64,000 nucleotides of DNA, taken from assembly GCF_963677065.1 (NCBI RefSeq), contig NZ_OY781872.1:1173419-1237418 (forward strand), written 5' to 3'. A program made the position numbers and the translations under genes. Shown in pieces: positions 8,145 to 17,751 of this stretch. The notes below the pieces were generated by a model that searched no databases, was not told where the DNA came from, and saw only the letters and a program-made list of their open reading frames with translations. Position 1 is the first letter of the stretch. Every line of letters starts with the position of its first letter. Source of the stretch: an uncultured Methanoregula sp. GTDB taxonomy: Archaea; Halobacteriota; Methanomicrobia; Methanomicrobiales; Methanospirillaceae.

Positions 8145-9584
8145 TTATCTCTTGCCTGCTGCTTCGGCTTCAAACGACCCTAGACTGGACTGGAACGTGC
8201 TGTCGAGGAAATCGACATTGCAGGGCCGGGCCTGCTCCCCGTCGATGGGGAGCGGGTAACACCCGGTGAGGCACCCGGTGCAGAGGTTCTCCCGGTCAAA
8301 GCCGATCGCTTTCACGAGCGCGTCCAGGGAGATATGGTGGAGCGTTGTCGCCGTGATGCTGTGGCGGACCTCGTCCTCGCTCCTGCTGCTTGCAATGAGC
8401 TCCTCGCGGGTCGGCATATCGACCCCGAGATAGCAGGGCGCCTTGATGGCGGGAGAGCCGATCCGCATATGGACCTCGCGGGCACCGGCATCCCGCATCA
8501 TCTCGATGATCCGCTTCGAAGTGGTTCCCCGCACGATGCTGTCGTCGACAAGAACCACCGATTTGTCCTTTAAGTGGCCCGGGATCGGGTTGAGCTTGAT
8601 CCGGACTGCCTTCTCCCGCTCCTTCTGGGTGGGCATGATGAATGTCCTGCCCATGTACCGGTTCTTCATCAGGGACTCGACGAACGGGATCTTCGAGCCT
8701 TCCGCGTACCCTATGGCGTACGCCGTCCCGGAATCGGGGACCGAGCAGACGGAATCTGCCTTGACCGGGTCCTCCTCGAAGAGCTGCTGGCCGATCTGCC
8801 GCCGGACATCGTAGACCAGGACGCCGTCGATAACCGCGTCGGCCCGGGCGAAATAGATGTACTCGAAGATGCAGTGCGCACGCTTCCCGGCAACTGCCAC
8901 CTGGGTGCAGCGGATACCTTCGGGATCGATCCGGATCAGTTCACCGGGCTTCACGTCCCGGACGAATTTTCCGCCAAGGGCGTCGATGGCAACGCTTTCG
9001 GATGCCACCATGTACCCGTGCTCGATCCTCCCTATGCAGAACGGTTTGATGCCGAGAGGATCCCGGAACGCGTAGATGCTCCCGTCGATCATCATCACGA
9101 CCGAGTAGGAGCCCCGGAGCCTGCGCATGCAGATCCGGACCGAGTCCTCCACGCAGCCCGACCTGCTGATCTCGTCCATGAGGATCTTGGCTATGACCTC
9201 GGTGTCGGTGGTCGTGGTGAAGATCTGGCCTGCCTGTTCGTACTCGGCCCGTATCTCGCAGGTGTTGACCAGGTTCCCGTTGTGGGCAATGGAGATGAAG
9301 TGATCCTTGAACTGGAAGTTGAGGGGCTGGATATTCTCGGGAAGATTGGCCCCGGTTGTCGGGTAACGGACATGGCCGATCCCGGCAGTGCCTTTGAGAT
9401 CGGATAGAACAGAAGGAGTGAATACATCGGCAACGAGGCCGTTTCCCTTGAATTTATGGAGACTGGTCCCGTCAAAAGAAGAGATCCCGGCGCTCTCCTG
9501 GCCACGATGCTGGAGAGCGTACAGCGCATAATAGAGCTGGATTGATACACCGCCAGCATCCACGATGCCAACGATACCGCACAT
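8145..9584 (-). CDS. purF: Amidophosphoribosyltransferase
   Basis: PurF, 479 residues, first committed step of purine synthesis: glutamine plus PRPP to phosphoribosylamine. The N-terminal glutaminase begins MCGIVGI, with Cys2 as nucleophile after Met removal. The PRPP-binding loop VVLVDDSIVRGTTS is near residue 350. Cysteines downstream (CIFEYIYFARAD and the C-terminal CTGCLTGCYPL) fit the family type that carries a [4Fe-4S] cluster. It is the last gene of an Sm-like/L37e/purF transcription unit, with 9 bp to rpl37e. Confidence 0.96.
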   Translation of the reverse strand: MCGIVGIVDAGGVSIQLYYALYALQHRGQESAGISSFDGTSLHKFKGNGLVADVFTPSVLSDLKGTAGIGHVRYPTTGANLPENIQPLNFQFKDHFISIAHNGNLVNTCEIRAEYEQAGQIFTTTTDTEVIAKILMDEISRSGCVEDSVRICMRRLRGSYSVVMMIDGSIYAFRDPLGIKPFCIGRIEHGYMVASESVAIDALGGKFVRDVKPGELIRIDPEGIRCTQVAVAGKRAHCIFEYIYFARADAVIDGVLVYDVRRQIGQQLFEEDPVKADSVCSVPDSGTAYAIGYAEGSKIPFVESLMKNRYMGRTFIMPTQKEREKAVRIKLNPIPGHLKDKSVVLVDDSIVRGTTSKRIIEMMRDAGAREVHMRIGSPAIKAPCYLGVDMPTREELIASSRSEDEVRHSITATTLHHISLDALVKAIGFDRENLCTGCLTGCYPLPIDGEQARPCNVDFLDSTFQSSLGSFEAEAAGKR

Positions 9585-9593
9585 GATGAAACT

Positions 9594-9776
9594 CTAATGC
9601 GTTGGGACTTTTGGTCGCTTGTTGTTCCACTTGTTGCTGACGAGCTTCGTGCTCCTGCCAAAACCACAGGCAGAGCAGACTTTCTTCTGGGCGTGGAACG
9701 AGATCTTCCCGCAGCGCCGGCAGGCGATGTGGGTGAACTTGTTCATCTTACCCATTGATGGAGTGCCTTTTGACAT
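9594..9776 (-). CDS. rpl37e: Large ribosomal subunit protein eL37
   Basis: A 60-residue ribosomal protein with a four-cysteine zinc ribbon: CRRCG near residue 19 and CSACGFG near 34, followed by the basic tail NKWNNKRPK. It binds 23S rRNA in the large subunit. Position between the Sm-like gene (11 bp upstream) and purF is a common archaeal arrangement. Confidence 0.96.
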   Translation of the reverse strand: MSKGTPSMGKMNKFTHIACRRCGKISFHAQKKVCSACGFGRSTKLVSNKWNNKRPKVPTH

Positions 9777-9787
9777 GTTACTTCACC

Positions 9788-10030
<243 letters not shown>

Positions 10031-10190
10031 TTACCATCGCTCTGGAGTAATATATGTGTGCGAGCGGATCACTTAAACATACCGTAGATCCGGACTGGCA
10101 AATACTTTTGGGTTTGTGTGCTCCGGCAGGTATGCAGGACCGGTATGCAAATTTTTTTCACCCGTGCAGTATGAATATTGATGCAACACC

Positions 10191-10688
10191 ATGAAAAAGA
10201 TCGTACTCAAGAAACGCCATTCCGTCCGGAAAAGCCAGGGTGCCGACCTGCTGAACCGGCTTGCGGAACAGATCGGCCCGTCGGCCGCCCTCTTTCGCGC
10301 GGATATGATCGAGGTGCTGGAGACCAATGCGGAGATATCGCTTTTTATGGTCAACAAGAAGCCGTTTCTTATGGACAACGGTACCTGGGTCTTTCCCACG
10401 CTCAAGGGTGCCGTGCAGCTGCCGTTCCCTGAGCGCCGGGTGACCGTGGATGCCGGGGCAATCCCGTACGTTGTCAACGGCGCAGACATCATGCGGCCGG
10501 GCATCGTGTCCGTAACCGACGATGTGAAGGCGGGTCTCCCGGTCCAGATCGTGGACGAGCGGCACGGCAAGCCGCTCGCCATCGGGATCGCGCTCCTTGA
10601 CGCGCCCGAAATACGGGCAAGTACGGCGGGCAAGATGGTCAAAAAGTTCCATCACGTCGGGGACGAGATATGGAACATGGAATTCTGA
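10191..10688 (+). CDS. PUA domain RNA-binding protein
   Basis: A 165-residue protein with an N-terminal alpha/beta part and a C-terminal PUA domain (about residues 80-160: VTVDAGAIPYVVNGADIMRPGIV, then GKPLAIGIALLDA). This is the architecture of the archaeal relatives of eukaryotic MCT-1, which interact with tRNA or the small ribosomal subunit. It stands divergent to the Sm-like operon. An AT-rich stretch at 10147-10155 lies about 40 bp upstream and may be the promoter. Confidence 0.88.
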   Translation: MKKIVLKKRHSVRKSQGADLLNRLAEQIGPSAALFRADMIEVLETNAEISLFMVNKKPFLMDNGTWVFPTLKGAVQLPFPERRVTVDAGAIPYVVNGADIMRPGIVSVTDDVKAGLPVQIVDERHGKPLAIGIALLDAPEIRASTAGKMVKKFHHVGDEIWNMEF

Positions 10689-10810
10689 AAAGTGCCGGTT
10701 CCTGCACGGGTGCAGAAAAACACTGTTTTTTCCCATTTTTCTGGCTGAAACAGCGCCCGGATGGTTTCGAAATAGATACTATTAAATAATTTTCATCATA
10801 CAGTTTTTTT

Positions 10811-11176
10811 ATGGTTAAGATCATAGACACCCTTCTTGGAAAAAGTGCTTCGAGTTCGGACGACGATTACATGGAACTCGACCTCGCATCCTACGAGGAG
10901 CACTCCGCCGGATCTCCCGCTCTCCTCGTAAAGATTGCAACAATCACCGATCTCAAGGACACCCCCCGGGTCAAGGACGAGGTCTACTCCGGCAATATCG
11001 TGATCGTGGACATCTCCCGGCTGAAAATGGACAAGATCTCCTACGAGCGTGTCTTAAAGGATCTCAAGGAAGTTGCAAAGGATGTCAACGGGGACATCAT
11101 CGGCCTTGGCGACCAGCGCTATGTTGTCTTAACCCCGATGTCGGTGAAGATATCCCGCGACAAGATCGGTGGATAA
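10811..11176 (+). CDS. sepF: Cell division protein SepF
   Basis: A 121-residue SepF, the membrane anchor of FtsZ in archaea that lack FtsA. A short amphipathic N-terminus (MVKIIDTLLGK) suits membrane binding; the SepF core follows (VKDEVYSGNIVIVDISRLKMDK, GDIIGLGDQRYVVLTP). A TATA-like element (TATTAAATAAT at 10788-10798) lies just upstream of the ATG. The start of the ZPR1-type gene overlaps its stop by 8 bp, a pair often seen in methanogens. Confidence 0.93.
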   Translation: MVKIIDTLLGKSASSSDDDYMELDLASYEEHSAGSPALLVKIATITDLKDTPRVKDEVYSGNIVIVDISRLKMDKISYERVLKDLKEVAKDVNGDIIGLGDQRYVVLTPMSVKISRDKIGG

Positions 11177-11705
11177 GTTCGTGGAAACAAGAGTCCCGGG
11201 ACCGTGTCCGTGCTGCAATACTGAAATCCAATATCTGTATAAGACAGAAAATATTCCCTATTTTTCTGATATTCTTATCATTTCGGCCATCTGCGACCAG
11301 TGCGGTTATAAATTCGTTGATACCCAGCTCATCAAGCATGGCGAGCCGTGCCGCCATATATTAGCGATCTCTACCGAGGCGGATCTCGCGGCCCGCGTTG
11401 TCCGGAGCATGAGCGCCAGCATCGAGATTCCCGAGCTCGGAGTCCGGATCGACCCGGGCCCTGTCTGCCAGGGTTTTGTCTCGAACTTCGAGGGGGTTCT
11501 CGACCGCGTCGAGCAGGTTGTCCAGGGAGCGTTCCGGTGGGGTACTGAAGAAGAGAAGGTAAACGCCACCCAGCTTCTTGCCGATATTGCAAGAGTGAAA
11601 TGCGGGCTCCTGCCGGTCACGCTGATTCTTGAAGACCCGTCCGGGAACAGTGCGATTGTCTCGGATAATGTCATTAAAGAACCCTATGTCCCGGAAGAAG
11701 AGTGA
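11169..11705 (+). CDS. ZPR1-type zinc finger protein
   Basis: A 178-residue archaeal ZPR1-related protein. Zinc ligands: CPCC near residue 13 and CDQCGYK near 42. The region after the finger (IEIPELGVRIDPGPVCQGFVSNFEGVLDR) is the typical ZPR1 beta domain. Eukaryotic ZPR1 is a chaperone for elongation factor eEF1A; whether the archaeal protein does the same is an inference. The start is GTG at 11169 inside the end of sepF, indicating translational coupling. Confidence 0.9.
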   Translation: MDKFVETRVPGPCPCCNTEIQYLYKTENIPYFSDILIISAICDQCGYKFVDTQLIKHGEPCRHILAISTEADLAARVVRSMSASIEIPELGVRIDPGPVCQGFVSNFEGVLDRVEQVVQGAFRWGTEEEKVNATQLLADIARVKCGLLPVTLILEDPSGNSAIVSDNVIKEPYVPEEE

Positions 11706-11976
11706 GACCAGCTTCCTGTATTCTTTTTTTTATCCAGTCCGGCACGTCGCCCATCTGATTCCCCGTTTGTCCCGCCCGGCCGAACCCCCGGCTGCCGATG
11801 ACAGGTTCATCCGGCATTATCCTGTGTCCGGCACATGTTCTGCGCCACCGGTTCCCGTCTTCTGCCGGACCGTGGGATCTCGGGAAACCCGGGTCACGCA
11901 GTCATCCCGGGAATGTTTTCGAAAAAAGAGCATTGGGATGATCGTGTTTGCTGTATTTCCGGAACCAGCAGCCCGT
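11706..11976. other. Intergenic region between convergent genes
   Basis: 271 bp between the ends of the ZPR1-type gene and the LamG gene. A T-run right after the ZPR1 stop (11721-11732) could terminate transcription. No RNA gene or convincing reading frame is visible. Confidence 0.6.
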
Positions 11977-13278
11977 TTATTTCTTCTCAGCCCTGTTCCG
12001 CCAGTGCAGCCAGATGACCACCAGCAGGATGGCTATCAGGGTGGCCCAGGATGCCGAATAGATGACAATGATCGGGTTGCTCAGGATATTCTGGGGGGTG
12101 ATCACCGGAACGGACGGGGGCGGGGGAGTACGGCTGCTGAACAAGACGTCCACGGTGACCGGGAACCGGTTTTTCCCGTCGAAATACTTCACGTTCGCCG
12201 TGGCATTGCCGGAAGCGATGGTTCCTGCGATCGGGCGGCTGTTCGTGTTGGCGAAGGCAACTATCCGGTCGAGACGGCCCTTCTCGTCGGCTACTTCGGC
12301 ATACCAGGCATCGGGATCGGATGAAGAATAGTGATCCCTTACCTGGACTTCAAGCGTGGAGCCGGGAGGGAGACTGATATTCCAGGCGCCGGTCTCGTTT
12401 GATGCGGAGAACGTGAGGGTCCGCAGGGCACTTTCCCCCGGGCCCAGGTGGAGCGATCCCGAATTATAGATGCAGGCTGCAGCCGCGTTGGTCAGGATCG
12501 GTTTTCCGAACGGAGCAGCGATCGCACCCGGAGTGCAGCGGAGCCGGTCGTCGATTATCTGGCTCGTGGTCAGGGCTGCCGGGTAGATCCTCACCTCGTC
12601 AAGCCCTCCCCGGAAATAACGGGGACAGACCCGTGCGGGCTGATCGTACGTCCCGGCATCGGCCCCGAGCATCACGTAGTTATTGTATTCATAGTGGATC
12701 GGCCCCGTGGCATTTGCCTGGTTCATGAGGATGCCGTCCAGGTAGATTTTTGAGGTTTTTCCATTATAGGTGGCGGCTATGTAATGCCACTGGTGCGGGG
12801 CGATGCTCTCGTGCTGGATCGGCACGGAGACTTCTCCCGATCCCTGGAGATTGATGCTCCACCAGAGATCGTTCCCGTCGCCGAATCCAAGCCGGTAACC
12901 CCCGTCCTGGTAGCTTGACACAAGAGTCTGCGGTTCGAACGAATCCGTGTAGAACCAGGTCGAGACCGTGATCGCATCTCCCGGGTGATTTGCCGAATTG
13001 TACGGGATGCTGACATAATCCCCGATGCCGTTGAAGATCAGCGCCTGCCCGCAGGCCGCGTTGTCTGCCCGGCCCGCACCGAATATGGTGCCGGAAGCCC
13101 CGTGCCCGGAGAGATCGAACGCGGTTACCCCGCTGCCTTCGTTGAAATTGAGATATACTCCGGGATCCACCGGCAGATCGTTTGCGGTGCCGGCAGCGCA
13201 GGCCCCCCCGGCGAGAATGGATAAAATGAGCATCGCGGCAAGGATCCTTATGAATCTCCGCGCTGGTATGGCATCCAT
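11977..13278 (-). CDS. Surface protein with LamG/concanavalin-like domain and C-terminal membrane anchor
   Basis: A 433-residue exported protein. A signal peptide (hydrophobic AAMLILSILAGGACA, residues about 13-28) precedes a LamG-type jelly-roll domain (about 38-245) with typical strings LNFNEGSGVTAFDLSGHG, VSTWFYTD, WHYIAATYNG and GGLDEVRIY. A second beta domain follows, then a single transmembrane helix near residues 402-425 and a basic tail WRNRAEKK, so it is anchored with the LamG domain outside. LamG domains bind sugars or proteins; a role in surface adhesion is an inference. Confidence 0.85.
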   Translation of the reverse strand: MDAIPARRFIRILAAMLILSILAGGACAAGTANDLPVDPGVYLNFNEGSGVTAFDLSGHGASGTIFGAGRADNAACGQALIFNGIGDYVSIPYNSANHPGDAITVSTWFYTDSFEPQTLVSSYQDGGYRLGFGDGNDLWWSINLQGSGEVSVPIQHESIAPHQWHYIAATYNGKTSKIYLDGILMNQANATGPIHYEYNNYVMLGADAGTYDQPARVCPRYFRGGLDEVRIYPAALTTSQIIDDRLRCTPGAIAAPFGKPILTNAAAACIYNSGSLHLGPGESALRTLTFSASNETGAWNISLPPGSTLEVQVRDHYSSSDPDAWYAEVADEKGRLDRIVAFANTNSRPIAGTIASGNATANVKYFDGKNRFPVTVDVLFSSRTPPPPSVPVITPQNILSNPIIVIYSASWATLIAILLVVIWLHWRNRAEKK

Positions 13279-13402
13279 ATAATCGGCTCAATGGTGTATT
13301 GGGGTTCGTTCAAAAAGAAGATTGCGATGGGATCCCGGCATGACCGAAAATCTCCCGCGCCTGCGCAAAAACCATTAAGTATTTTGCAACGTCATCTCCG
13401 GC

Positions 13403-14557
13403 ATGATGACCAAGGTTACCGTCTATTCCACCCAGAACTGCCCGTACTGCCGTATGGCAAAAGCATTCCTGGATCAATACCGCGTGCCGTACGAGAGTAT
13501 CGATGTGGGGGCCGATGCCGCAGCTGCAAAGAAGATGATCGACCTCTCGGGGCAGCGTGGGGTCCCGGTTATTGTCGTGGATGACGAGGTGATAGTCGGC
13601 TTCGATGCCCAGCGTCTCAACGAGCTCTTCGGGGAGACGACCGGGGAAGAGACGAGCGATGTGCTCATCATCGGCGCAGGCCCCGCGGGCCTCACCGCCG
13701 GTGTTTACTGCGCCAGGAAGATGCTCTCCACCCGGATCATCAGCGAGAACATCGGGGGCCAGGCGCTGGAGTCCTGGGCCATCGAGAACTACATGGGATA
13801 CCGGATGGTATCCGGCGAAGATCTGATGAAGAAGTTCGAGGAACAGGCCCGGAACCTCAATATCCGGCTCGACCTTGACCGGGTAACCTCCATCACCCGG
13901 GAGGGGGAGCTCTTTGTTGTCGGGACGCTCTCGGGCGCAGCAATCCGGGCCAGGTCCCTGATCCTGACGCAGGGCAACAAGCCCCGGAAACTGGGCATTG
14001 CAAACGAGGAGCAGTTCTTGGGCCGCGGCCTCTCGATCTGCTCCACCTGCGACGGCCCCCTCTACAAGGGAAAACGGGTGGCTGTTGTCGGGGGCGGCAA
14101 CTCGGCTGTCCAGACCGCAATCGAGATGAGCAACATTGCCAGCACCGTCAGCCTGATCGTCCGGAGCACGATCAAGGCCGACCCGGTCTATGCGGAGAGA
14201 CTTTCCGGGCAAAAGAACATCACCGTCCATCTCAACACCCACATATCCGCGCTCCAGGGGGACAAGTTCCTCTCGGGAATCACGATAAAGAACGACAACG
14301 GCCAGGAGCAGACGATCAGTCTCGACGGTGTCTTCATCGAGATCGGCTGGCTGCCCAACACGGAGATGGTGGAAGGGCTCCTAGACCTCAACGCGAAAAA
14401 GGAGATCGTTGTGGATATCAACGGGAAGACGAGCCTTCCGGGCATCTTTGCGGCAGGGGACGTGACGAATGTCCAGAGCAAGCAGATCATCATCGCAGCC
14501 GGTGACGGGGCAAAAGCTGCGCTTGCAGCGTACGAGTACCTGATGACAAGAGCTTGA
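13403..14557 (+). CDS. Glutaredoxin-thioredoxin reductase fusion protein
   Basis: A 384-residue protein joining two redox enzymes. Residues 1-75 are a glutaredoxin/NrdH-like domain with active site CPYC (Cys13, Cys16) and the cis-Pro motif GVPVIVVDDEVIVGFD. From residue about 85 follows a thioredoxin reductase-type flavoprotein: FAD motif IGAGPAGLTA, redox-active CSTCDG near 212, NAD(P)H motif VVGGGNSAVQTA near 228, and the FAD C-terminal motif GIFAAGDVT. The layout suggests intramolecular electron transfer from NAD(P)H through flavin and CxxC to the glutaredoxin site. It resembles AhpF in logic, although the N-terminal domain is a single glutaredoxin. The partner substrate is unknown. Confidence 0.93.
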   Translation: MMTKVTVYSTQNCPYCRMAKAFLDQYRVPYESIDVGADAAAAKKMIDLSGQRGVPVIVVDDEVIVGFDAQRLNELFGETTGEETSDVLIIGAGPAGLTAGVYCARKMLSTRIISENIGGQALESWAIENYMGYRMVSGEDLMKKFEEQARNLNIRLDLDRVTSITREGELFVVGTLSGAAIRARSLILTQGNKPRKLGIANEEQFLGRGLSICSTCDGPLYKGKRVAVVGGGNSAVQTAIEMSNIASTVSLIVRSTIKADPVYAERLSGQKNITVHLNTHISALQGDKFLSGITIKNDNGQEQTISLDGVFIEIGWLPNTEMVEGLLDLNAKKEIVVDINGKTSLPGIFAAGDVTNVQSKQIIIAAGDGAKAALAAYEYLMTRA

Positions 14558-14590
14558 AAATAAGAGCTGATGCCGGGGAATCCCCGGGTT

Positions 14591-16042
14591 TTATCCTTTT
14601 TTCCGGTCCTTCTCCCGGTAGCCTTCGAGAAGGACGGTGGCGATATTCTTCACCGGCTTATCGGTGTGGCCCTGGATATGGAACTCGCAGAACGGGCATG
14701 AGGTGATGACGATATCAGAGCCGGTCTTTGCGATCTCCGTACCCCTCCGCTTCCCGAGCGCGGCCGCCTCCTCCGGGTTCCCGGACCGGACGCCTCCTCC
14801 CGAGCCGCAGCAGATGGACGGCATCTCCACGAGATTGACCACCTGCCGGATCAGCTCCCGGGGCTGGTCGCGGATGCCCTGCCCCCGCATCAGGTGGCAG
14901 GGATCATGGTACGTTGCCCTGATCGGGAGACGCGCCGGGGGTTCGATCCCATATTTCGTGAGGAGCTCGTTGATGTCGATCACCTCAAACGGCGTCTGGT
15001 AATCGTGCTTCAGCGTTGAGCCGCAGCCGGCGCACATGGTCAGGACGGTGTCGATGCCCCGCGACCGGAATGTCTCGATATTGCGCTGCTTGAGTTCCTC
15101 CACGTACGCGAGCTGCCCGGTCCGGATGAGGGGCGAGCCGCAGCAGACCTGCTCTTTGGGGATGATGACCCGGATCCCGTTGCGCTTCAAGACTTCCATG
15201 GCATCGAGGGCCGACTGCTGCTGCCGGTAGTTGTAAACGCAGCCGATAAACAAACCGACCGTTGCCTTCACCGGCCCGTCGGGCTCGATGACCATCCCCA
15301 CCTTCTCCAGGAACGATTCAGTGGTCCGGGGAATGCTCCGGCCCGTGTCCTTCACCATTGCCGCCACTTCCTGGTGCCGGGGAAGGGTGAAGCCCCGTTT
15401 GTTGGCAAATGCCCGGAGCTTCTCGATAGCTTTTGCCGGTGTCTGGATCTCTTTCGGGCAGACCGTCCAGCAGGCCTGGCAGGTGGTGCAGGTGAAGAGG
15501 CCGTCCCGGACCGCATCCGAGACCCGGTCGCCGCTGTCCCGGGGATCGAGGACCAGGCGCATCTCCTGCCGCATTGCGGTGGGCCCGAGGAACTTTGTCA
15601 CATCCACGGCCGGGCAGGCCGAGACACAGCAGAGGCACTCGATGCAGTCTTTCAAGGGTTTCATCGCATCGATGTCGGCTTTCTTCGGGAGCACGGTCTC
15701 CTTCCCGGGCACAAGCGAGGCGATCTGTTCGAGCCGCGGCACGAGATCGGTGACGAGATCTTTTTTGATGTCGAGGTTCAGGGGCTCGATCGTGATATTG
15801 TCCTCTGCCTCCTCCATGCAGGCAAGGACCGGCTCGCCGTTCACCCGCACCGCACAGCTCCCGCACTGGCCCGAGGCGCAGGAGTAGCGGTACGAAAGCG
15901 TGGGGTCGATGGTGTCGTGGATCGCGTGGAGGACGTTGAGGACCCGGGCCCCGTCGTTCACCTTAACGGTATAATTCTCAAGATGCGGCGCTTTGTCCTT
16001 GTCCGGGTCGAACCGCCGGACCCGCACGTTCAGGTCCTTCAT
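14591..16042 (-). CDS. tfrB: Thiol:fumarate reductase iron-sulfur/CCG subunit B
   Basis: A 483-residue TfrB-like protein. The N-terminal ferredoxin domain has CASGQCGSC near residue 55; two [4Fe-4S] motifs follow (CIECLCCVSACP and CTTCQACWTVCP). The C-terminal half has CCG-domain features like heterodisulfide reductase HdrB: QVCCGSPLIR, CAGCGSTLKHDY, YHDPCHL and CCGSGGG. In Methanothermobacter, TfrAB reduces fumarate with coenzymes M and B, giving succinate and the heterodisulfide. The gene overlaps tfrA by 4 bp. Confidence 0.95.
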   Translation of the reverse strand: MKDLNVRVRRFDPDKDKAPHLENYTVKVNDGARVLNVLHAIHDTIDPTLSYRYSCASGQCGSCAVRVNGEPVLACMEEAEDNITIEPLNLDIKKDLVTDLVPRLEQIASLVPGKETVLPKKADIDAMKPLKDCIECLCCVSACPAVDVTKFLGPTAMRQEMRLVLDPRDSGDRVSDAVRDGLFTCTTCQACWTVCPKEIQTPAKAIEKLRAFANKRGFTLPRHQEVAAMVKDTGRSIPRTTESFLEKVGMVIEPDGPVKATVGLFIGCVYNYRQQQSALDAMEVLKRNGIRVIIPKEQVCCGSPLIRTGQLAYVEELKQRNIETFRSRGIDTVLTMCAGCGSTLKHDYQTPFEVIDINELLTKYGIEPPARLPIRATYHDPCHLMRGQGIRDQPRELIRQVVNLVEMPSICCGSGGGVRSGNPEEAAALGKRRGTEIAKTGSDIVITSCPFCEFHIQGHTDKPVKNIATVLLEGYREKDRKKG

Positions 16043-17688
16043 GCTTTTGCCTCCCGTGTCTCGATCCCCTCGCGGGCAGTCGAGATGAACGTGTGGCCGA
16101 AGGGCGAGTGTTCCGCGTCATGGGTTGCAGCGACATCGGTGCGGACGTGCGCTCCCCGCGATTCCGTCCTGAGCAGGGCGGAGCGGCAGATGAGCGAGGC
16201 GACCAGGTTCATGTTCTGGACAATGCAGCATTCAGAGAGGTTCTGCGCCGATACCGCTTTGAGGCTGATCGCCTGGAGCTGCTTGATCGTCCTTGTCGTC
16301 TCCTCAAGAGCAGCGGCATTCCGGAAGATGCCGGCCCCCTGCCACATCGCATTCTGGAGCCTCTTCTTCACCTGCGCCGGGTTCGTGTTCCCGGCAAGGA
16401 ACCCGTCAAGGCGCTTCTGCCAGGCCTCGACCTGCCGCTCGTCCACGGTCTTCTGCCTCTTTGCTGCTTTTCCCGCCGATTCCCCGGCGCGTTTCCCGAA
16501 GACCTGCGTCTCGGCAAGGGCATTGCCGCCCAGCCGGTTGGCACCGTGGACTCCCCCGGAGACTTCCCCACAGGCATAGAGCCCCGGAAGCGTTGTTTGG
16601 CATTCGGGCGTGATCCGGAGACCTCCCATGATATGGTGTGCAGTCGGAGCCACTTCCATCGGGGTTGTCCGGATATCCACGCCGAACTTGAGGAACTGTT
16701 CGAGCATCACCGGCAGCCGGGTCTCGATCTGCTCGCGGGGCAGGTGGGTGACATCGAGATAGACACCGCCATTGGCGGTTCCCCGGCCTTTCAGGATCTC
16801 GGTTGCGATGGACCGGGCCACCACGTCGCGGGTCGAGAGTTCCAGCCGGACCGGATCATAGGTCTTCATGAACCGCTCGCCGAGCGCATTCTTAAGAACG
16901 CCCCCCTCGCCCCGGACCGCTTCGGTAACGAGCCGCCCCCGGGCATCGTAGGGGAAGACCGCACCGGTTGGGTGGAACTGGATCATCTCCATGTCGATGA
17001 GCTCTGCCCCGGCCCGGTACCCCATCGCGTACCCGTCCCCGGTGCCGCTCGATGAGTTGGTGGAGATGTCATAGACTTTTGTCCCGCCACCGGTCGCGAG
17101 AATAGTGCTGTCCGCCTTCATGACCACGAGACGACCTTTCTCGTCCAGAGCCAGCGCCCCGATGACTGCATCCCCGTCTTTCAGCAGGTCGATGACCGTA
17201 TATTCCTGCAGAAGCGTGATGCCTTTGCCTCCGGACTGGTGCATGGCGGACGATAGCCGGTCCACGAGCGTCATCATCATCTCGTGGCCGGTCCGGTCGC
17301 CGGCATAACAGGTGCGGGGGAACCGCTGGCCTCCGAACGGCCGCTGGGCAACCTCGTCGTTGTCCGTGAAATCGAAGACCGCTCCCCATTTCACGAGATC
17401 GCCCATCCGGAGCGGGGCTTCCCGGACAAGGATCTGCACGAGCTCAGGGTTGTTTAAAAAGGCCCCGCCTTTCATCGTGTCCTCGAAATGGATCCCGCAG
17501 GAATCTTCTTCCCGGAGCACTGCGTTGAACCCGCCTTCCGCCATCGTGGTGCAGCCCCCCTTGCCCACGATCGTCTTGGAGATGAGCACAACATCGCCAT
17601 ACTGCGAGGCCTCGATCGCAGCTCGGACTCCGGCCCCTCCGCTCCCGATCACCAGCACATGGCAATCCACAACCTCATCTGCAAGCAT
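16039..17688 (-). CDS. tfrA: Thiol:fumarate reductase flavoprotein subunit A
   Basis: A 549-residue flavoprotein of the succinate dehydrogenase/fumarate reductase family. FAD motif VLVIGSGGAGVRAAIEA is near residue 12, the flavin-attachment neighbourhood MAEGGFNAVL near 50, and active-site strings HPTGAV, GEGGVLKN and HHIMGG with the capping region LPGLYACGEVSGGVHGANRLGGN. It pairs with tfrB (4-bp overlap) as the fumarate-reducing subunit supplying succinate for biosynthesis. Initiation at ATG 17688 is close behind a TATA element. Confidence 0.95.
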   Translation of the reverse strand: MLADEVVDCHVLVIGSGGAGVRAAIEASQYGDVVLISKTIVGKGGCTTMAEGGFNAVLREEDSCGIHFEDTMKGGAFLNNPELVQILVREAPLRMGDLVKWGAVFDFTDNDEVAQRPFGGQRFPRTCYAGDRTGHEMMMTLVDRLSSAMHQSGGKGITLLQEYTVIDLLKDGDAVIGALALDEKGRLVVMKADSTILATGGGTKVYDISTNSSSGTGDGYAMGYRAGAELIDMEMIQFHPTGAVFPYDARGRLVTEAVRGEGGVLKNALGERFMKTYDPVRLELSTRDVVARSIATEILKGRGTANGGVYLDVTHLPREQIETRLPVMLEQFLKFGVDIRTTPMEVAPTAHHIMGGLRITPECQTTLPGLYACGEVSGGVHGANRLGGNALAETQVFGKRAGESAGKAAKRQKTVDERQVEAWQKRLDGFLAGNTNPAQVKKRLQNAMWQGAGIFRNAAALEETTRTIKQLQAISLKAVSAQNLSECCIVQNMNLVASLICRSALLRTESRGAHVRTDVAATHDAEHSPFGHTFISTAREGIETREAKA

Positions 17689-17715
17689 CTTATTATTTTG
17701 TGGATCGTATAGTTA

Positions 17716-17728
17716 CATAAATAAATGG
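17716..17728 (-). promoter_or_regulatory. Predicted TATA promoter of tfrAB
   Basis: On the minus strand the sequence reads CCATTTATTTATG, centred about 34 bp before the tfrA ATG, giving a transcript start only several bases before the codon. The same 63-bp gap must also hold the divergent promoter of the aspartate kinase gene (TTATTATTTT at 17691-17700 is a candidate). Confidence 0.5.
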
Positions 17729-17751
17729 CACAGCACGAGTGAGAGAGAACA

